The notes: generated by a model not told the origin, from the letters alone. A DNA stretch of 64,000 nt from Bactericera cockerelli (GCA_024516035.1 CM044964.1:25750817-25814816); one strand, 5' to 3'; positions 11,336 through 21,024 are shown, counted from the stretch's first letter. Numbers and translations: made by a program.

Positions 11336-11454
11336 CTATATCCCGTTCATAAATCTCCGGATCTGGTGGCCCAGAAAGGCTTTTATGTTGCTATTAGTGC
11401 CCTGGACCCACAGGAAGCAAGGTTCGGGTGAGTCCAGAAATTTTGACTAATGGA

Positions 11455-12275
11455 CTACTGAGGAGGGAGGAAGAGTGAGAGAAATAGAGTAGGACAATAG
11501 GGCAGTCGAGAGAAAGATGGGTAGAGGGAGATAGAGTTAGAGAGAGAGAGAACCAAAAGAGATATAAAGGTAGTTGAGAAATAGATTGGTAGAGAGGGCG
11601 GAAGGAAGAGTGAGAGAGATGGGGTAGGACAATAGGGCAGTCGAGAGAAAGATGGGTAGAGTGAGATAACAAAAAGGGATATGGACAGTCGAGAGAAAGA
11701 TGGGTAGAGAGAGATAAAAAAAGGGATATAAAGGTAATTGAGAGAAAGATGGGTAGAGATAGAATGACAGAGACAACAAAAAAGGATATAAAGATGCTTG
11801 AGAGAACGATGGGTAGATAGAGAGAGAGAGAGAGAGAACAAAAGAGATATAAAGGTAGTTGAGAAATATATTGGTAGAGAGTGTGTGAGAGAGAGAGAGA
11901 CAGAGAACAAAAAGAAATAAAAAGGTAGTTGAGAGAAAGATTGGTAGAGAGAGAGAGAGATAAAAAAAGGGATATAGGACAGATGAGAGAAAGATGGGTA
12001 GAGAGAGAAAGAGAGACAACAAAAAAGGACATAAAGGTACTTGAGAGAAAGATGGGTAGATAGAGAGAGAGAGAGAGTGAGAGAGAGAACAAAAAGGGAT
12101 ATAAAGGTAGTTGAGTAGTTGAGAAATAGATTGGTAGAGAGAGAGAGAGATAGTGTAGGACAATAGGGCAGTTGAGAGAAAGTTTGGTAGAGAGAGAGAT
12201 AGAGAGAACAAAAGGAACATAGGATAGTTGAAAGAAAGATTGGTAGATAGAGAGAGAGAGAGACAAAGAAGGAAA
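11455..12275 (+). repeat. Purine-rich minisatellite, degenerate units of about 55-90 bp
   Basis: Units contain GAGAGAAAGATGGGTAGA and ATATAAAGGTAGTTGAGAAA with variable GA runs between. Three overlapping long open frames on the minus strand (up to 290 codons, Leu/Ser-rich) arise because stops are rare in this composition. They are not annotated as genes. Confidence 0.85.
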
Positions 12276-12301
12276 GATAGAGTTGAATATGATAACTTAA
12301 G

Positions 12302-12485
12302 ATTTTTTTTAAAAAAAAGCTTTATTAGATAGAACAAAAAATATATACATCAGAATACAATGAAATCTAAAGAAAAACAAAAAAAATTAAACAAATATAC
12401 AAGAAAAAAAAAGAGAATGAAGTTAATGTCCTACCTAAAGGGCGGGGTTATTGCCTGTGGCAATCTCTTCCACCCAACCCTTTAT
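12302..12485 (-). repeat. LINE 3' tail, family G
   Basis: On the minus strand it reads TTGGGTGGAAGAGATTGCC, a short loop, GGCAATAACC, CCGCCCTTTAGGTAGGACAT, then AT-rich DNA ending in AATAAAGC and poly(A). The same 3' end recurs at about ten places in this window, always truncated upstream, which is how LINE copies usually appear. A smaller relic lies at 12796-12885. Confidence 0.7.
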
Positions 12486-12795
12486 TGAACAATAAATGTC
12501 TAATAAAAACATAAGAAATAGAGCGTTATCAAGAAAGAGAGAGAGACATAGATATCGATAGACGAAAGTGAGGATAGAGAAATTGAGGGAGGGAGAGATA
12601 GAGAGCGAGAGGTAGAGTTAATGCAAAAAGGTACTCCATAACTTGTTTCAGGAGTAATTTTTGTTTTATTTTTTCACCCCCTCTCTCATTCTTCGATCAC
12701 TCTTTTAACGCTACCTAAACTAAAATACACTGACAATCATGGACACAATACTTCCTCGTGATAGTTAATTAAAAAAATTCAACTTTTTATATATA

Positions 12796-12885
12796 ATAAT
12801 AATAATATTAATAACTCTTTATTGACAAGAATAATATTGACAAAGGGCGTGATTATTGCCTGAGGCAATCTCTGCCATCAAACTC
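12796..12885 (-). repeat. LINE tail G, short diverged relic
   Basis: GGGCGTGATTATTGCCTGAG and GGCAATCTCTGCCATC match the stem region of family G. A TAA repeat and a CTTTATTGAC stretch precede it. Confidence 0.55.
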
Positions 12886-12889
12886 ATAA

Positions 12890-13330
12890 TTATATCGCTG
12901 GAATCAGAGATTTTTTAATGAATCACTGCTTGTATTTACAAAAGCATCATGAGAACAATATCCTGTATCTAGTTTAAAATGAAAATAAATTAGATACTTT
13001 GTCTTTCTTATTTTTTATCATTTTATTTTTCTCCGGAGTGGGACGTTTCAAACGATAGTGTCATCTTGCTACTTTTTAGCTATTCAAAAGTAAATTATTA
13101 TAATTTATACATTACGTTGATTACTCATTATTTATTTTCTTCATTTAGAATATCTAGATGATGCATTTGCTGCAATATCTCGGATATAATTTATTATTAG
13201 CAAATTTTTATTGTTATTTGATCTCTTATAATAGTTCTGTAACCTCTATGTTTCTTTCTCCCTTTATTATCAATATTATTTGTATAAATAGAGCTCGGCT
13301 CGTCAATATATTATACCCGTTTTGCGTACA
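12890..13330. other. AT-rich stretch without a gene
   Basis: I could not assign any repeat or coding region. The 74-codon open frame near its end is Ile/Leu/Asn-rich and matches nothing I recognise. Confidence 0.45.
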
Positions 13331-13334
13331 TTTA

Positions 13335-13882
13335 TCATTAATTAATAATAATAATATCGTCTTATTTATATTGCCCGATTAGGACTATTAAAGTCCCATT
13401 ATTCCAGCAGTAAGCCCAAGACATATTATTATGTGGTAAAAATCCCAAATGGAAGCTACTATGTATCTCTATATATAAATGTCAAAGACACTCACTGACC
13501 ACTGACCACTGACCACTGACCACTGACTGATCATCGCTCTACAGCCCAAACCGTAAGTCCTAGGAAGCTGAAATTTGGTAGGTAGCTTTGTCTTATAGTC
13601 TAGATGTGCAATAAGACGGGATTTTTCGAAATTCCCACTACAACACCTGCCATTGGCGAAAAAGGATTTTTTGCTTTCACGGCCATGCCTCGGCCCGCAA
13701 AGCGGGCGACAGCCTGCTTGTATTGTATATCCATTGATTTTGTAATTGTCCAACAAGACGTTAAATCAAAAAAAAAAAAAAAAAAAAGATAAAATGTCAT
13801 GTCCCGGCTCGGTTTCGAACCCGCGACCTCTGGAACCTCTGGATTCACAGAGTGCCGTCTTTACCACTGAGCTACCGGGACA
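13335..13882 (-). repeat. SINE-A copy interrupted by a Helitron-like insertion
   Basis: The SINE tail and body lie at 13335-13458 and the tRNA-like head (box B GGTTTCGAACCC in reverse, box A in ACCACTGAGCTACCGGGACA) at 13793-13882. Between them sit the Helitron-like element (13466-13720), about 48 bp of unassigned DNA and a run of about 19 A. Confidence 0.75.
13466..13720 (+). mobile_element. Short non-autonomous Helitron-like element, copy 1
   Basis: It starts with TCTCTATATATAAATG after a host A. Five tandem CACTGAC-type units follow, and it ends in a GC hairpin with loop GACA and CTTG before T. Copies 2 and 3 (35613 and 48851) share the body GTAAGTCCTAGGAAGCTGAA and AATAAGACGGGATTT and end in CTAG before T, the canonical Helitron CTRR-T end. 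No replicase is encoded. Confidence 0.7.
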
Positions 13883-13927
13883 GACTTATTATTATTATAC
13901 AAGGGAATTTCTTCCACACATAACCAT

Positions 13928-14117
13928 CCGTCGTGTTAGAGTGGTCAAAGCGTTGGTCTGATGGTAGCCTAGGGGTCGGGTTCGAAACCCAGCCGGTGCA
14001 TGACAAGTTATCCTCCTATTTAGCATTTTGAAAATCTCAGGTCTTGCTGCTCGAATAAAGGAACTCATTCATCCCTACCGGACAGTATAACTATAATAAA
14101 TAAGGCGATTTTATTAT
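13928..14117 (+). repeat. SINE-A body with a different tRNA-like head
   Basis: The 3' body (CAGGTCTTGCTGCTCGAATA, GGACAGTATAACTATAATAA, AAGGCGAT) is that of SINE-A. The head reads GTGGTCAAAGCGTTGGTCTG, TAGCCTAGGGGTC, GGGTTCGAAACCCAGCCGGT, closer to the head of SINE-B. This indicates module exchange between SINE families. Confidence 0.65.
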
Positions 14118-14195
14118 TTTGAACATAAAGCTGAGTTAGTGGGTAGTTCAGAATTTTGAAACTTCCAATTTATTAGTGGTGTGGTGTGGAGGTTA

Positions 14196-14290
14196 TGGTA
14201 TTTATTGTGTCACTTCTCGCCCATCAGAGGGGAGGCATACTACGGGATGGGCAGGCTACAACACAGACCTCAAGTGACTACAGTAGCTCC
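14196..14290 (+). repeat. SINE-F fragment
   Basis: TCACTTCTCGCCCATCAGAG, ACTACGGGATGGGCAGGC and GTAGCTCCTGTTTCA are the reverse complement of the tail half of the SINE-F copy at 56985-57270. The tRNA head is absent. Confidence 0.65.
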
Positions 14291-14379
14291 TGTTTCACTC
14301 TTTTTTTTTATCGTTGGGAGTTTCGTAAAGCTGGTCCCACTAAAGTTGTGACATGAAGTTTTTTTTTAAGTTATCTTAG

Positions 14380-14508
14380 TTGTGTTCACCCCAATCGTAA
14401 TATCACAACTACTCACATTTGCTTTACTATTTTTTTGCTTAACTCGGGACTTGAACCACCGACCTCCAGGTTACAAGTCCGCCGCGCCACCCAGCTGAGG
14501 TCGGCAAG
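14380..14508 (-). repeat. SINE-C copy
   Basis: On the minus strand there is a head ending GGTCGGTGGTTCAAGTCCC (box B) and then the GTAAAGCAAATGTGAGTAG and TTGTGATATTAC body. The box A region is altered (GGTGGCGCGGCGG instead of GATAAGGCGGCGG). Confidence 0.7.
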
Positions 14509-14563
14509 TTATGACATAATAACACAAAGAAACCAAATAATACTGAGTGTACTTCTGTAGTAG

Positions 14564-14761
14564 GATTGGGTTTGGGTGGATGGAAGAGATTGCCATAGGC
14601 AATAAGCCCGCCCTTTAGTTAGGACATATTATGTTTTTATATATTTTGTACTCTTTTATACATTTTTATTGTAAAATATATATTGTTTCTAATTTTTCAT
14701 TTTTAAATTAATTATTTGTATGTACATTTGTATAATGTCCATTTATATCTAATAAAGTAAT
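14564..14761 (+). repeat. LINE 3' tail, family G
   Basis: GGGTGGATGGAAGAGATTGC, loop CATA, GGCAATAAGC, CCGCCCTTTAGTTAGGACAT, followed by an AT-rich 3' end with TCTAATAAAG. AATAAA-like signals and truncation upstream fit a LINE 3' end. Confidence 0.7.
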
Positions 14762-15554
14762 GTTGCCTCAGTGCTGAGCACACTGCCTCGGGAAGATGTC
14801 CTTGGTGAAGTTTTTTATATATTGTAAAAATATAACTACCAATTATTCATAAAAAATAAAAAAATAAAAATAAAGTGTTGTATAATAATAGCGCGAGAAC
14901 AAATTTTGGACAGAGCAGATTTTCGACAGAGTGTGCACATATTTCAAGGGTACAAGGAAAGGGAGATGAAGAAAACAGGAGCTCCCTGGACAGAAGAGAA
15001 GAAGAAACAACATGGCGAAAGAATGAGAAAATATTGGTTAGAAAGAAAAAAGAAGAAATGAGTGCTTTATCGTTTTCCATGGTCCTAGCTGGCCAAAATC
15101 GAAGAAAAAATAATAATAATAGAACAAGAGCAGACCACGTACAACTTACAAGTTTCAAGTTATACCTAAAATGTAGGATCTGTAATATTAAAAAACCAGG
15201 AATTCTCTTTCGAGTCTGCAGGAATTTCCGAAAATCCTGGCAGGAAACTTTCTAGTGAAAAGTTTTACTCGAGATGTGCGCCCCAGGAAGTTAAAGAGAA
15301 AGTGAAGATAATATATTATTATTATACTTATTATTATTATTTTCATGAATGATGAGTATTATTTTTTTTTTTTTTTTAGTAATGTAATAATATTGTGTCT
15401 GCTTCAGTTACCCAGTTTATTCTTAGTATACGTATAACTATATGGTAATTTTATTATGTCGCATTCTTTATTCTGCCTGTTAAGGACTATTTTACCTCCG
15501 AAGAATTTCTAATGATAATAATTAGAAATTGAAAGTATTGTGTTATTATTATTA

Positions 15555-16012
15555 TTATTATAGAAAGCTTTATTAGGTGGCACAAAAAATATATACAGTA
15601 GAATACAATGAAATACAATTGCACACATGGTGACCTGGGTTCGATTCCCAGCGGGGGAGGATTTTTTCTGCTCTGTACTTGGATGTTCGGGGTCCACTCA
15701 TACCTCGTGAGGAAAAATGAGTAGTTACTTGTATGAGTAACGTCCAGTGGCAGCATTACCAGAGTAAAAAGAAATTAATGTAATAGAATAATTCGAAATG
15801 TAAAGGAGGCTCTTAGTAATGCTGCGCTACCCACAAAAATTGTGAAGAGGCCTTGTGCTTCACCACAAAGAAATTCGTACATACAATGAAATATAAATAA
15901 ACAAAAAGATTAAGCAAATATACAATAAAAAAAAAAAGAATGAAGTTGAAGTTATGTCCTACCTAAAGGGCGGGGTTATTGCCTGTAGCAATTTCTTCTA
16001 CCCAACCCTTTT
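15555..16012 (-). repeat. LINE tail G split by a SINE-D insertion
   Basis: The right part (15881-16012) holds the stem region and the left part (15555-15618) the CTTTATTAGGTGGCAC end. They match the uninterrupted copy at 12302-12485. The interruption at 15619-15880 is flanked by a 16-bp direct repeat. Confidence 0.75.
15619..15880 (+). mobile_element. SINE-D insertion with target site duplication
   Basis: This 262-bp insert is flanked by ATACAATGAAATACAA (15603-15618) and ATACAATGAAATATAA (15881-15896), 15 of 16 identical. It starts inside the tRNA-like head (TTGCACACATGGTGACC) and keeps box B GGGTTCGATTCCC but lacks box A. The body GGATGTTCGGGGTCCACTC matches the longer copy at 16642-16918. 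The 5' truncation plus duplication fits target-primed reverse transcription. Confidence 0.8.
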
Positions 16013-16065
16013 ATATCTGTGCATGTGACCTCATACTCAAATAATATAATTATATGAAGAAAATA

Positions 16066-16132
16066 TTTGCCATAAGCTCATTAACCACTGAGCTTGCCAT
16101 GCCAAATGTCCTGAGTTCGATCCCCCGAGCTG
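16066..16132 (+). repeat. tRNA-like head of an unassigned SINE
   Basis: GCCATAAGCTCATTAACCAC (box A-like) and GTCCTGAGTTCGATCCCCC (box B) end with GAGCTGGC, which pairs with the start. Short A and TAGTA-type repeats follow. No canonical tRNA is formed. Confidence 0.5.
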
Positions 16133-16641
16133 GCAAAAAAAAGTACTAGTATATTACCAATAGTATTAAGTAAGTATTACTATAGTATTACTGTATTACC
16201 TATAGTACTAAAGTAATACATAGCAGTATTAGCAGCGATGGTATTACGCCCTTCAAGAGTTTCATTATTTGAACTTCGAAAAAAGTTTCTTTTTAATAAA
16301 TATTTCTTTATTTACGAACTTTTGAAATATTTCTCAATTTTAATAATTTCAAATTTTGCGCAGAATATTTGCTCTGAAGATACGAAATGGAATGTTGGGC
16401 GGGCTGTATCATATTACTGAAATATATCTTGGGGCAGAAATTTTTTGCTGGGTTGCGAGTTAAATTAGAAAACTATTATTATTTTACACTTTATTAATTA
16501 GGATATATTTATGTACTTAATTACAAATTAATATACAACATAAGAAAAAAAAAAAAAAAATTGGAAACAATATAAGAAGAAGAAGAAGAAAACACAGAAC
16601 AAAAATGGAGATTAAATATAATATAATATATATATAATAAT

Positions 16642-16918
16642 GCTTTTTCTTTGTGTTATTATGTCACAATTTTAGTGGGTAGCGCAGAATCATAGGACTT
16701 TACCACTTTAATTTTCAATACCTTGTATTATTTTTTTGCCTAAGATTCTGCCACTGGTCGCTGCTTCACATTAAAGCAGCTACTCATTTTTCCTCACGAG
16801 GTATGAGTGGACCCCGAACATCCAAGTACAGAGCAGAAAAAATCCTCCCCCGCTGGGAATCGAACCCAGGTCACCATGTGTGCAATGCCTAGCGCGCTAA
16901 CTCGCTCTGCCACAGTGA
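16642..16918 (-). repeat. SINE-D, near-complete copy
   Basis: On the minus strand the tRNA-like head has GCAGAGCGAGTTAGCGCGCT and box B GGGTTCGATTCCC. The body has GGATGTTCGGGGTCCACTC and the tail TGCGCTACCCACTAAAATTG with TTGTGACATAATAACAC. Tail fragments also appear at about 25800-25865 and 30355-30400. Confidence 0.75.
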
Positions 16919-17282
16919 GTAAATATATACACATGTCCTAACACAGAGAGTAAATATATACACATGTCCTAACTAAAGGGCGGGATTATTGCCTCATTCA
17001 ATCCCTTCCACCCAACCAAGTATTGAAATTACATATCAGCTTTTAAATTATATTGGTTCATATTAAACAATCTTGTTACTTGTTAATGCTACAAAAAAAA
17101 GTAAATATATACACATGTCCTAACACAGAGAGTAAATATATACACATGTCCTAACTAAAGGGCGGGATTATTGCCTCATTCAATCCCTTCCACCCAACCA
17201 AGTATTGAAATTACATATCAGCTTTTAAATTATATTGGTTCATATTAAACAATCTTGTTACTTGTTAATGCTACAAAAAAAA
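16919..17282. repeat. Perfect 182-bp tandem duplication
   Basis: 16919-17100 and 17101-17282 read identically throughout. Each unit carries two copies of GTAAATATATACACATGTCC and a LINE-tail G fragment (CTAACTAAAGGGCGGGATTA). No divergence means a very recent duplication or an assembly duplication. Confidence 0.9.
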
Positions 17283-17289
17283 GGTTCAC

Positions 17290-17420
17290 TCTATACATGA
17301 GTTGCTCAAATTCGAATCCTTGCCTTCGTGATGTTGCCTGTTAACTGGCCGATTCAGGCTGGGTGAGGTTAATGTGTGTAGCTCTTCTATAAGTTTTTTG
17401 CAAATAGAGGATGAAACACC

Positions 17421-17425
<5 letters not shown>
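17290..17425 (+). repeat. 5S-derived SINE, 5'-truncated
   Basis: CAGGCTGGGTGAGGTTAATG and AGAGGATGAAACACCTGT match the body of the 5S-derived SINEs. A run of about 30 T follows. The 5S promoter part is absent. Confidence 0.55.
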
Positions 17426-17451
<26 letters not shown>

Positions 17452-17765
17452 CTTTCAAAAAGACTCGAAACGAATGGTGAGTTCACACTGCAAATCGGTT
17501 GCCAAGTTTATAAATCAAAAAAAAACTTTCAGGTCAGGTGACTCTTTTCATTTTGTTAAAACAAAAATCCCTGTAAAAAATATATAAATTTGTATATAAA
17601 AAAAACTTGGCCAGTTGCTGCTGATGTGAATTTTTATGCTTCAGCGCTTTCCAACAGATTAAAAGATACGAGTTGGGAAAGAGAGAAAAAATTCAATTTG
17701 CACCACAAAACACAGGTAACATCAGACATTGTATAAAGTCCTACAGACATGTAAAATCCCACATA

Positions 17766-19372
17766 CACTAAGCAAAACAAAATAAGGGCCACAAGTATTT
17801 TTAGAGATTCGGACCTACTACTTCAAATGTATAGCTTTAAATATGAAATAAAAGGTTGAAATTACTCCAATACATTCTTCTCTAACTATTTTGATAAAAA
17901 CAAACGAGTTTTTATTTAAAAAATTCAAGATTTTTATTTATTTTTTGAAAATGGTCGTTTTAGAACAAACTTGAGAATAAAAGTTAAGACGCTTGTTCAA
18001 CCATCACAACAGCATACCAAGAAGGAATGGAAATTTATCGGCTCCTTAGTACCGAGTGTGACCTCCTCGATCTGTTACACATGTCTGGACTCTTCTTGGC
18101 ATGCTTTGGATGAGTACATGAATGCGCTCTTCCGGAATCCTGTTACATGCAGCTGTTAACGCCTCCATGAGTTGATCTTGAGTCTGTATCTGGTCTTTTA
18201 GGGTTTTAATCTCCCTCTTAGGGTAATCCCATGCATATTCAATAGGATTGAAGTCTGGGCTTATCGCTGGCCAGCCGACAACTCTGATCCCCGCTGCTTG
18301 AAATACCTCAACAGTGGCTCTTCCCGTATGGGGGCGGGCATTATCATGCATGAAGATAAAGTTGAGCCCGGTTCTTTCGCTAAATGGAAGCACATGGGGA
18401 ACGATGACATTATCCACACAAAGTTGAGAGGTTACCGTTTCGTCAACAAGGAAAACCAGATCGGTTTTTCCTCTGCTACTGATGCCACCCCACACCATAA
18501 CACTACTTGATCCCCCATGAGGATCTGCTTCATGATTACAAGAGCTCTGAAACTTCTCTCCTGAGCATCGGAACACTCGAATACGTCTATCGTCGCTTTC
18601 AAATTTCACTTTACATTCATTCGAGAAGAGCACACACTTCCATTCCTCATCAGTCCAGTGCAGGTGTTCTCTAGCCCACCTTAATCTTGCAGCGCGGTGT
18701 CCAGAACTAAGTTTAGGTTCACGAAATTTTCTTCTAGAGCGATTTTGTACCTCTCTCAATCTTTTGTGAATAGTTTGAGAACTTACAACTGTGTTCGAGT
18801 ACTCATGGAGGTCCATTTGTACGCGGGGGCCGGATGTGAACCGTTCCTGCAGGGCTGTCCTGGCTATAAATCGGTCTTCTCTCACAGTGGTTGAGCGCTG
18901 TCTCCCACTTCCTGGTCTTCTTGATAAATTTCCAGTCTTTTGGTAACGACTCCATAGATTTTGAATGGCTCGCCGTGACACTTGAAGCCTGTTGGCCACA
19001 CTCCGCTGAGAAAGGCCCTCTTTAAGTAGAGTTACGGCTCTGATACGCAATTCTTGATCTAAATGGTGTCGAACCCTCGGCATGTCGATAAGAAACACTA
19101 AAAGTGACTTTAAACCAAGAGGAAATGTTATTAAGAAAAAATATTAAGGTAATCAATCAAACCGTTCGAGATAGGAAAATTAACTGTTTTGATTATTATC
19201 TCAAATAATGATATTTACCTCATGCCATCTATTCAAGTTAAGGTCACAATTCATACCTGAACGTCTAATTAACAAGATAAGTAAGATAGCAAGAATAAAC
19301 TTTTAATCCAAGGTGTATTATACACGATGAACTTAGAAAATACAGGTGGCCCCTATTTTGTTTTGCTTAGTG
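17766..19372 (-). mobile_element. Complete Tc1-like transposon
   Basis: The 1607-bp element is bounded by 27-bp terminal inverted repeats (17766-17792 and 19346-19372, one mismatch; outer end CACTAAGCAAAACAAAATA). It is flanked by the TA dinucleotide (17764-17765 and 19373-19374), the target duplication of the Tc1/mariner superfamily. Length and single-ORF layout are typical of Tc1 elements. Outside the TA, both sides carry the same roughly 30-bp sequence (see findings). Confidence 0.95.
18046..19083 (-). CDS. Tc1-like transposase, full length, first catalytic Asp changed to Asn
   Basis: This 345-residue protein would cut and paste its own element in the nucleus. The start is the ATG at 19083-19081 (MPRVRHHLDQ). 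The upstream in-frame extension begins with GTG and is not a likely start. Residues about 8-50 form a helix-turn-helix domain (EGLSQRSVANRLQVSRRAIQ), followed by the GRPR-like basic stretch RRPGSGRQR (55-63). The catalytic core has FIFMHDNARPH (Asp247) and SPDFNPIEYAWD (Glu282), a DD34E spacing as in Tc1. The first acidic residue, normally in the SDES motif, reads VLFSNECKV, so position 155 is Asn (codon 18621-18619, AAT instead of GAT). The frame is open and of normal length, but the loss of a metal-binding Asp should abolish cleavage. The copy is young but probably dead. Confidence 0.93.
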   Translation of the reverse strand: MPRVRHHLDQELRIRAVTLLKEGLSQRSVANRLQVSRRAIQNLWSRYQKTGNLSRRPGSGRQRSTTVREDRFIARTALQERFTSGPRVQMDLHEYSNTVVSSQTIHKRLREVQNRSRRKFREPKLSSGHRAARLRWAREHLHWTDEEWKCVLFSNECKVKFESDDRRIRVFRCSGEKFQSSCNHEADPHGGSSSVMVWGGISSRGKTDLVFLVDETVTSQLCVDNVIVPHVLPFSERTGLNFIFMHDNARPHTGRATVEVFQAAGIRVVGWPAISPDFNPIEYAWDYPKREIKTLKDQIQTQDQLMEALTAACNRIPEERIHVLIQSMPRRVQTCVTDRGGHTRY

Positions 19373-19494
19373 TACATAGGTATAAAGTCCCACAGACATA
19401 AAATCCCACACTATTTCCGGAAGAACACATCTCGTCCCGAGGGACATTAACAACTATCCTGCAACCCTGGCCTGGAGAATGGGAGGGGGTTGAG

Positions 19495-20150
19495 AGAGAC
19501 AGTGATAGAAAGAGAGAGACAGTTATAGAAAGAGAGAGAGGAAAAGAGAGTGAAGGAGTGGGAGTGATAATAAGAGAAAGAGTTTTAGAGAGAAAAGGGG
19601 GGAGAAATAAAGAAATAGAGAAAAACGGAAAGAGAGAGGCAGAGAAAGAGAGAGAAAGGGAGGGAAATAAAGAAATAGAGAAAAAGGGAAAGAGAGAGGG
19701 AGAGGGAGAGGCAGAGAAAGGGAGGGAGGGAAAGAGAGAGCAACAGAGAGAGAGAGAGATAAGGAGTGGAAGTGTTAAAAGGAAGGGGAACTGTAGAGAG
19801 AAAAAGGGAGAGAAATAAAGAAATAGATGAAAAGGGAGAGAGAGAAAGGAAGGGAGAGAGAGAGAGAGAGAAAAAAAAGAGGGAGGGAGAGAGAGAGTAA
19901 GGCAGGGAGAGAGAGAGAGACAGAGCAATAAAGAGAGAGAGAGAGAGATAAGGAGTGGAAGTGTTAAAAGGAAGGGGAACTGTAGAGAGAAAAAGGGAGA
20001 GAAATAAAGAAATAGATGAAAAGGGAGAGAGAGAGAGAGAAAGGAAGGGAGAGAGAGAGAGAGAAAAAAAAGAGGGAGGGAGAGAGAGAGTAAGGCAGGG
20101 AGAGAGAGAGAGACAGAGCAATAAAGAGAGAGAGAGAGAGAGAGGGAGTG
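19495..20150 (+). repeat. Polypurine tract with a 189-bp tandem duplication
   Basis: GA-rich DNA. The block starting AAGGAGTGGAAGTGTTAAAA at 19761 recurs at 19950 with the same following GGAAGGGGAACTGTAGAGAG. Minus-strand open frames of up to 275 codons are Ser/Leu low-complexity. Confidence 0.85.
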
Positions 20151-20162
20151 GGAGTGATAGTA

Positions 20163-20270
20163 AGAGGGAGAGCTACCCACATTAACCTCACCCAGCCAGG
20201 GTTGGAACGGAATACCACGAACACTTCAAATCGCCGGACGATCCTTAACTTCGGCCATCGAAGTTAAGGA
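20163..20270 (-). repeat. 5S-derived SINE fragment with a perfect hairpin
   Basis: On the minus strand it contains the 5S-like CGAAGTTAAGGAT promoter piece and the GGGTGAGGTTAATGTGGGTA body. The CGAAGTTAAGG box is present twice, inverted, at 20242-20253 and 20259-20270 with a 5-base loop. Confidence 0.65.
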
Positions 20271-20321
20271 CTTCAAAGCCATCGACGCTGGCAGTAATAA
20301 TAATGTGATAACTAGGAAGTA

Positions 20322-20878
20322 CAGTGTGGAACCAAAAAGTACTTTTCCTTTGTAAAAAAACATATGTTTGTAGGATATACATTAATGTTATTGAAATTAA
20401 TTCTCTGGTTTAAGCTATAAGGGTTACATTTTTATGTGAATCCTAAACAAATTCACAGCGACCAAAAAGAATTAATTATATTGCGATAACGACCAAAATA
20501 TACTGCAAGCACAATGTGAAAACGAAAATTTAAGATTTAGGAAAATGTTTCATCAGCTCCTGACTTTTTCCTGTTGGGCTACATCAAGGAAAAATTCTAC
20601 ACCAATAAACATCAGAGGAGCTCAAAATAATTCGAGTAGAGATTGAAAAATACACCGGATAACTGTTAAAAAGACATGAAAAATGATTTAAAATAAACCA
20701 ATGATAACATGAGTTCTAGAGTAGACTACTTGACCGTCAAACCTACGTGAAAAATCTCGAGCTTATAATAAATATAAAAAAAAAGTTATAAAATATCTAT
20801 TGCAATTTTCATATTTTCCATCCTGTTGATCACAAGTTATTAAATATTTACATAGGAAAGGTACTTTAGACCACCCAG
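20322..20878 (+). mobile_element. Mariner-like relic, internally deleted
   Basis: Imperfect inverted ends (left ACAGTGTGGAACCAAAAAGT, right as reverse complement CTGGGTGGTCTAAAGTACC) are flanked by TA. At about 20558-20625 the plus strand reads PDFFLLGYIKEKFYTNKHQ, the hallmark C-terminal region of mariner-type transposases (usually DFFLWGYLK). The rest of the transposase is deleted or decayed. At 557 bp it is a deletion derivative. Confidence 0.6.
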
Positions 20879-21024
20879 TATAATACCTGCAGGGAAAAAA
20901 CCGAGATGAAAAAAATGAAATAGCTGTGCGGAGAGTAGAAAGCAGTGGAAGCATAGATGAGTATCATGCCTTGGAACATGGAAAAGGCTTGTACGAGTTA
21001 TGTACTATTGCATACATAGGCTGG

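Noticed and set aside
11394..12337. Three overlapping minus-strand open frames of 151-290 codons
   Set aside because: The DNA is a purine minisatellite. All three phases are open at once, which coding selection would not produce.
14875..15255. 126-codon mixed-composition frame
   Set aside because: Lys/Arg/Glu-rich with no recognisable motif, in AT-rich DNA between a LINE tail and a SINE. Not enough support for a gene.
19353..20180. 275-codon minus-strand open frame
   Set aside because: Its extent matches the GA-rich tract and its 189-bp duplication. The start and end run into unrelated repeat DNA.
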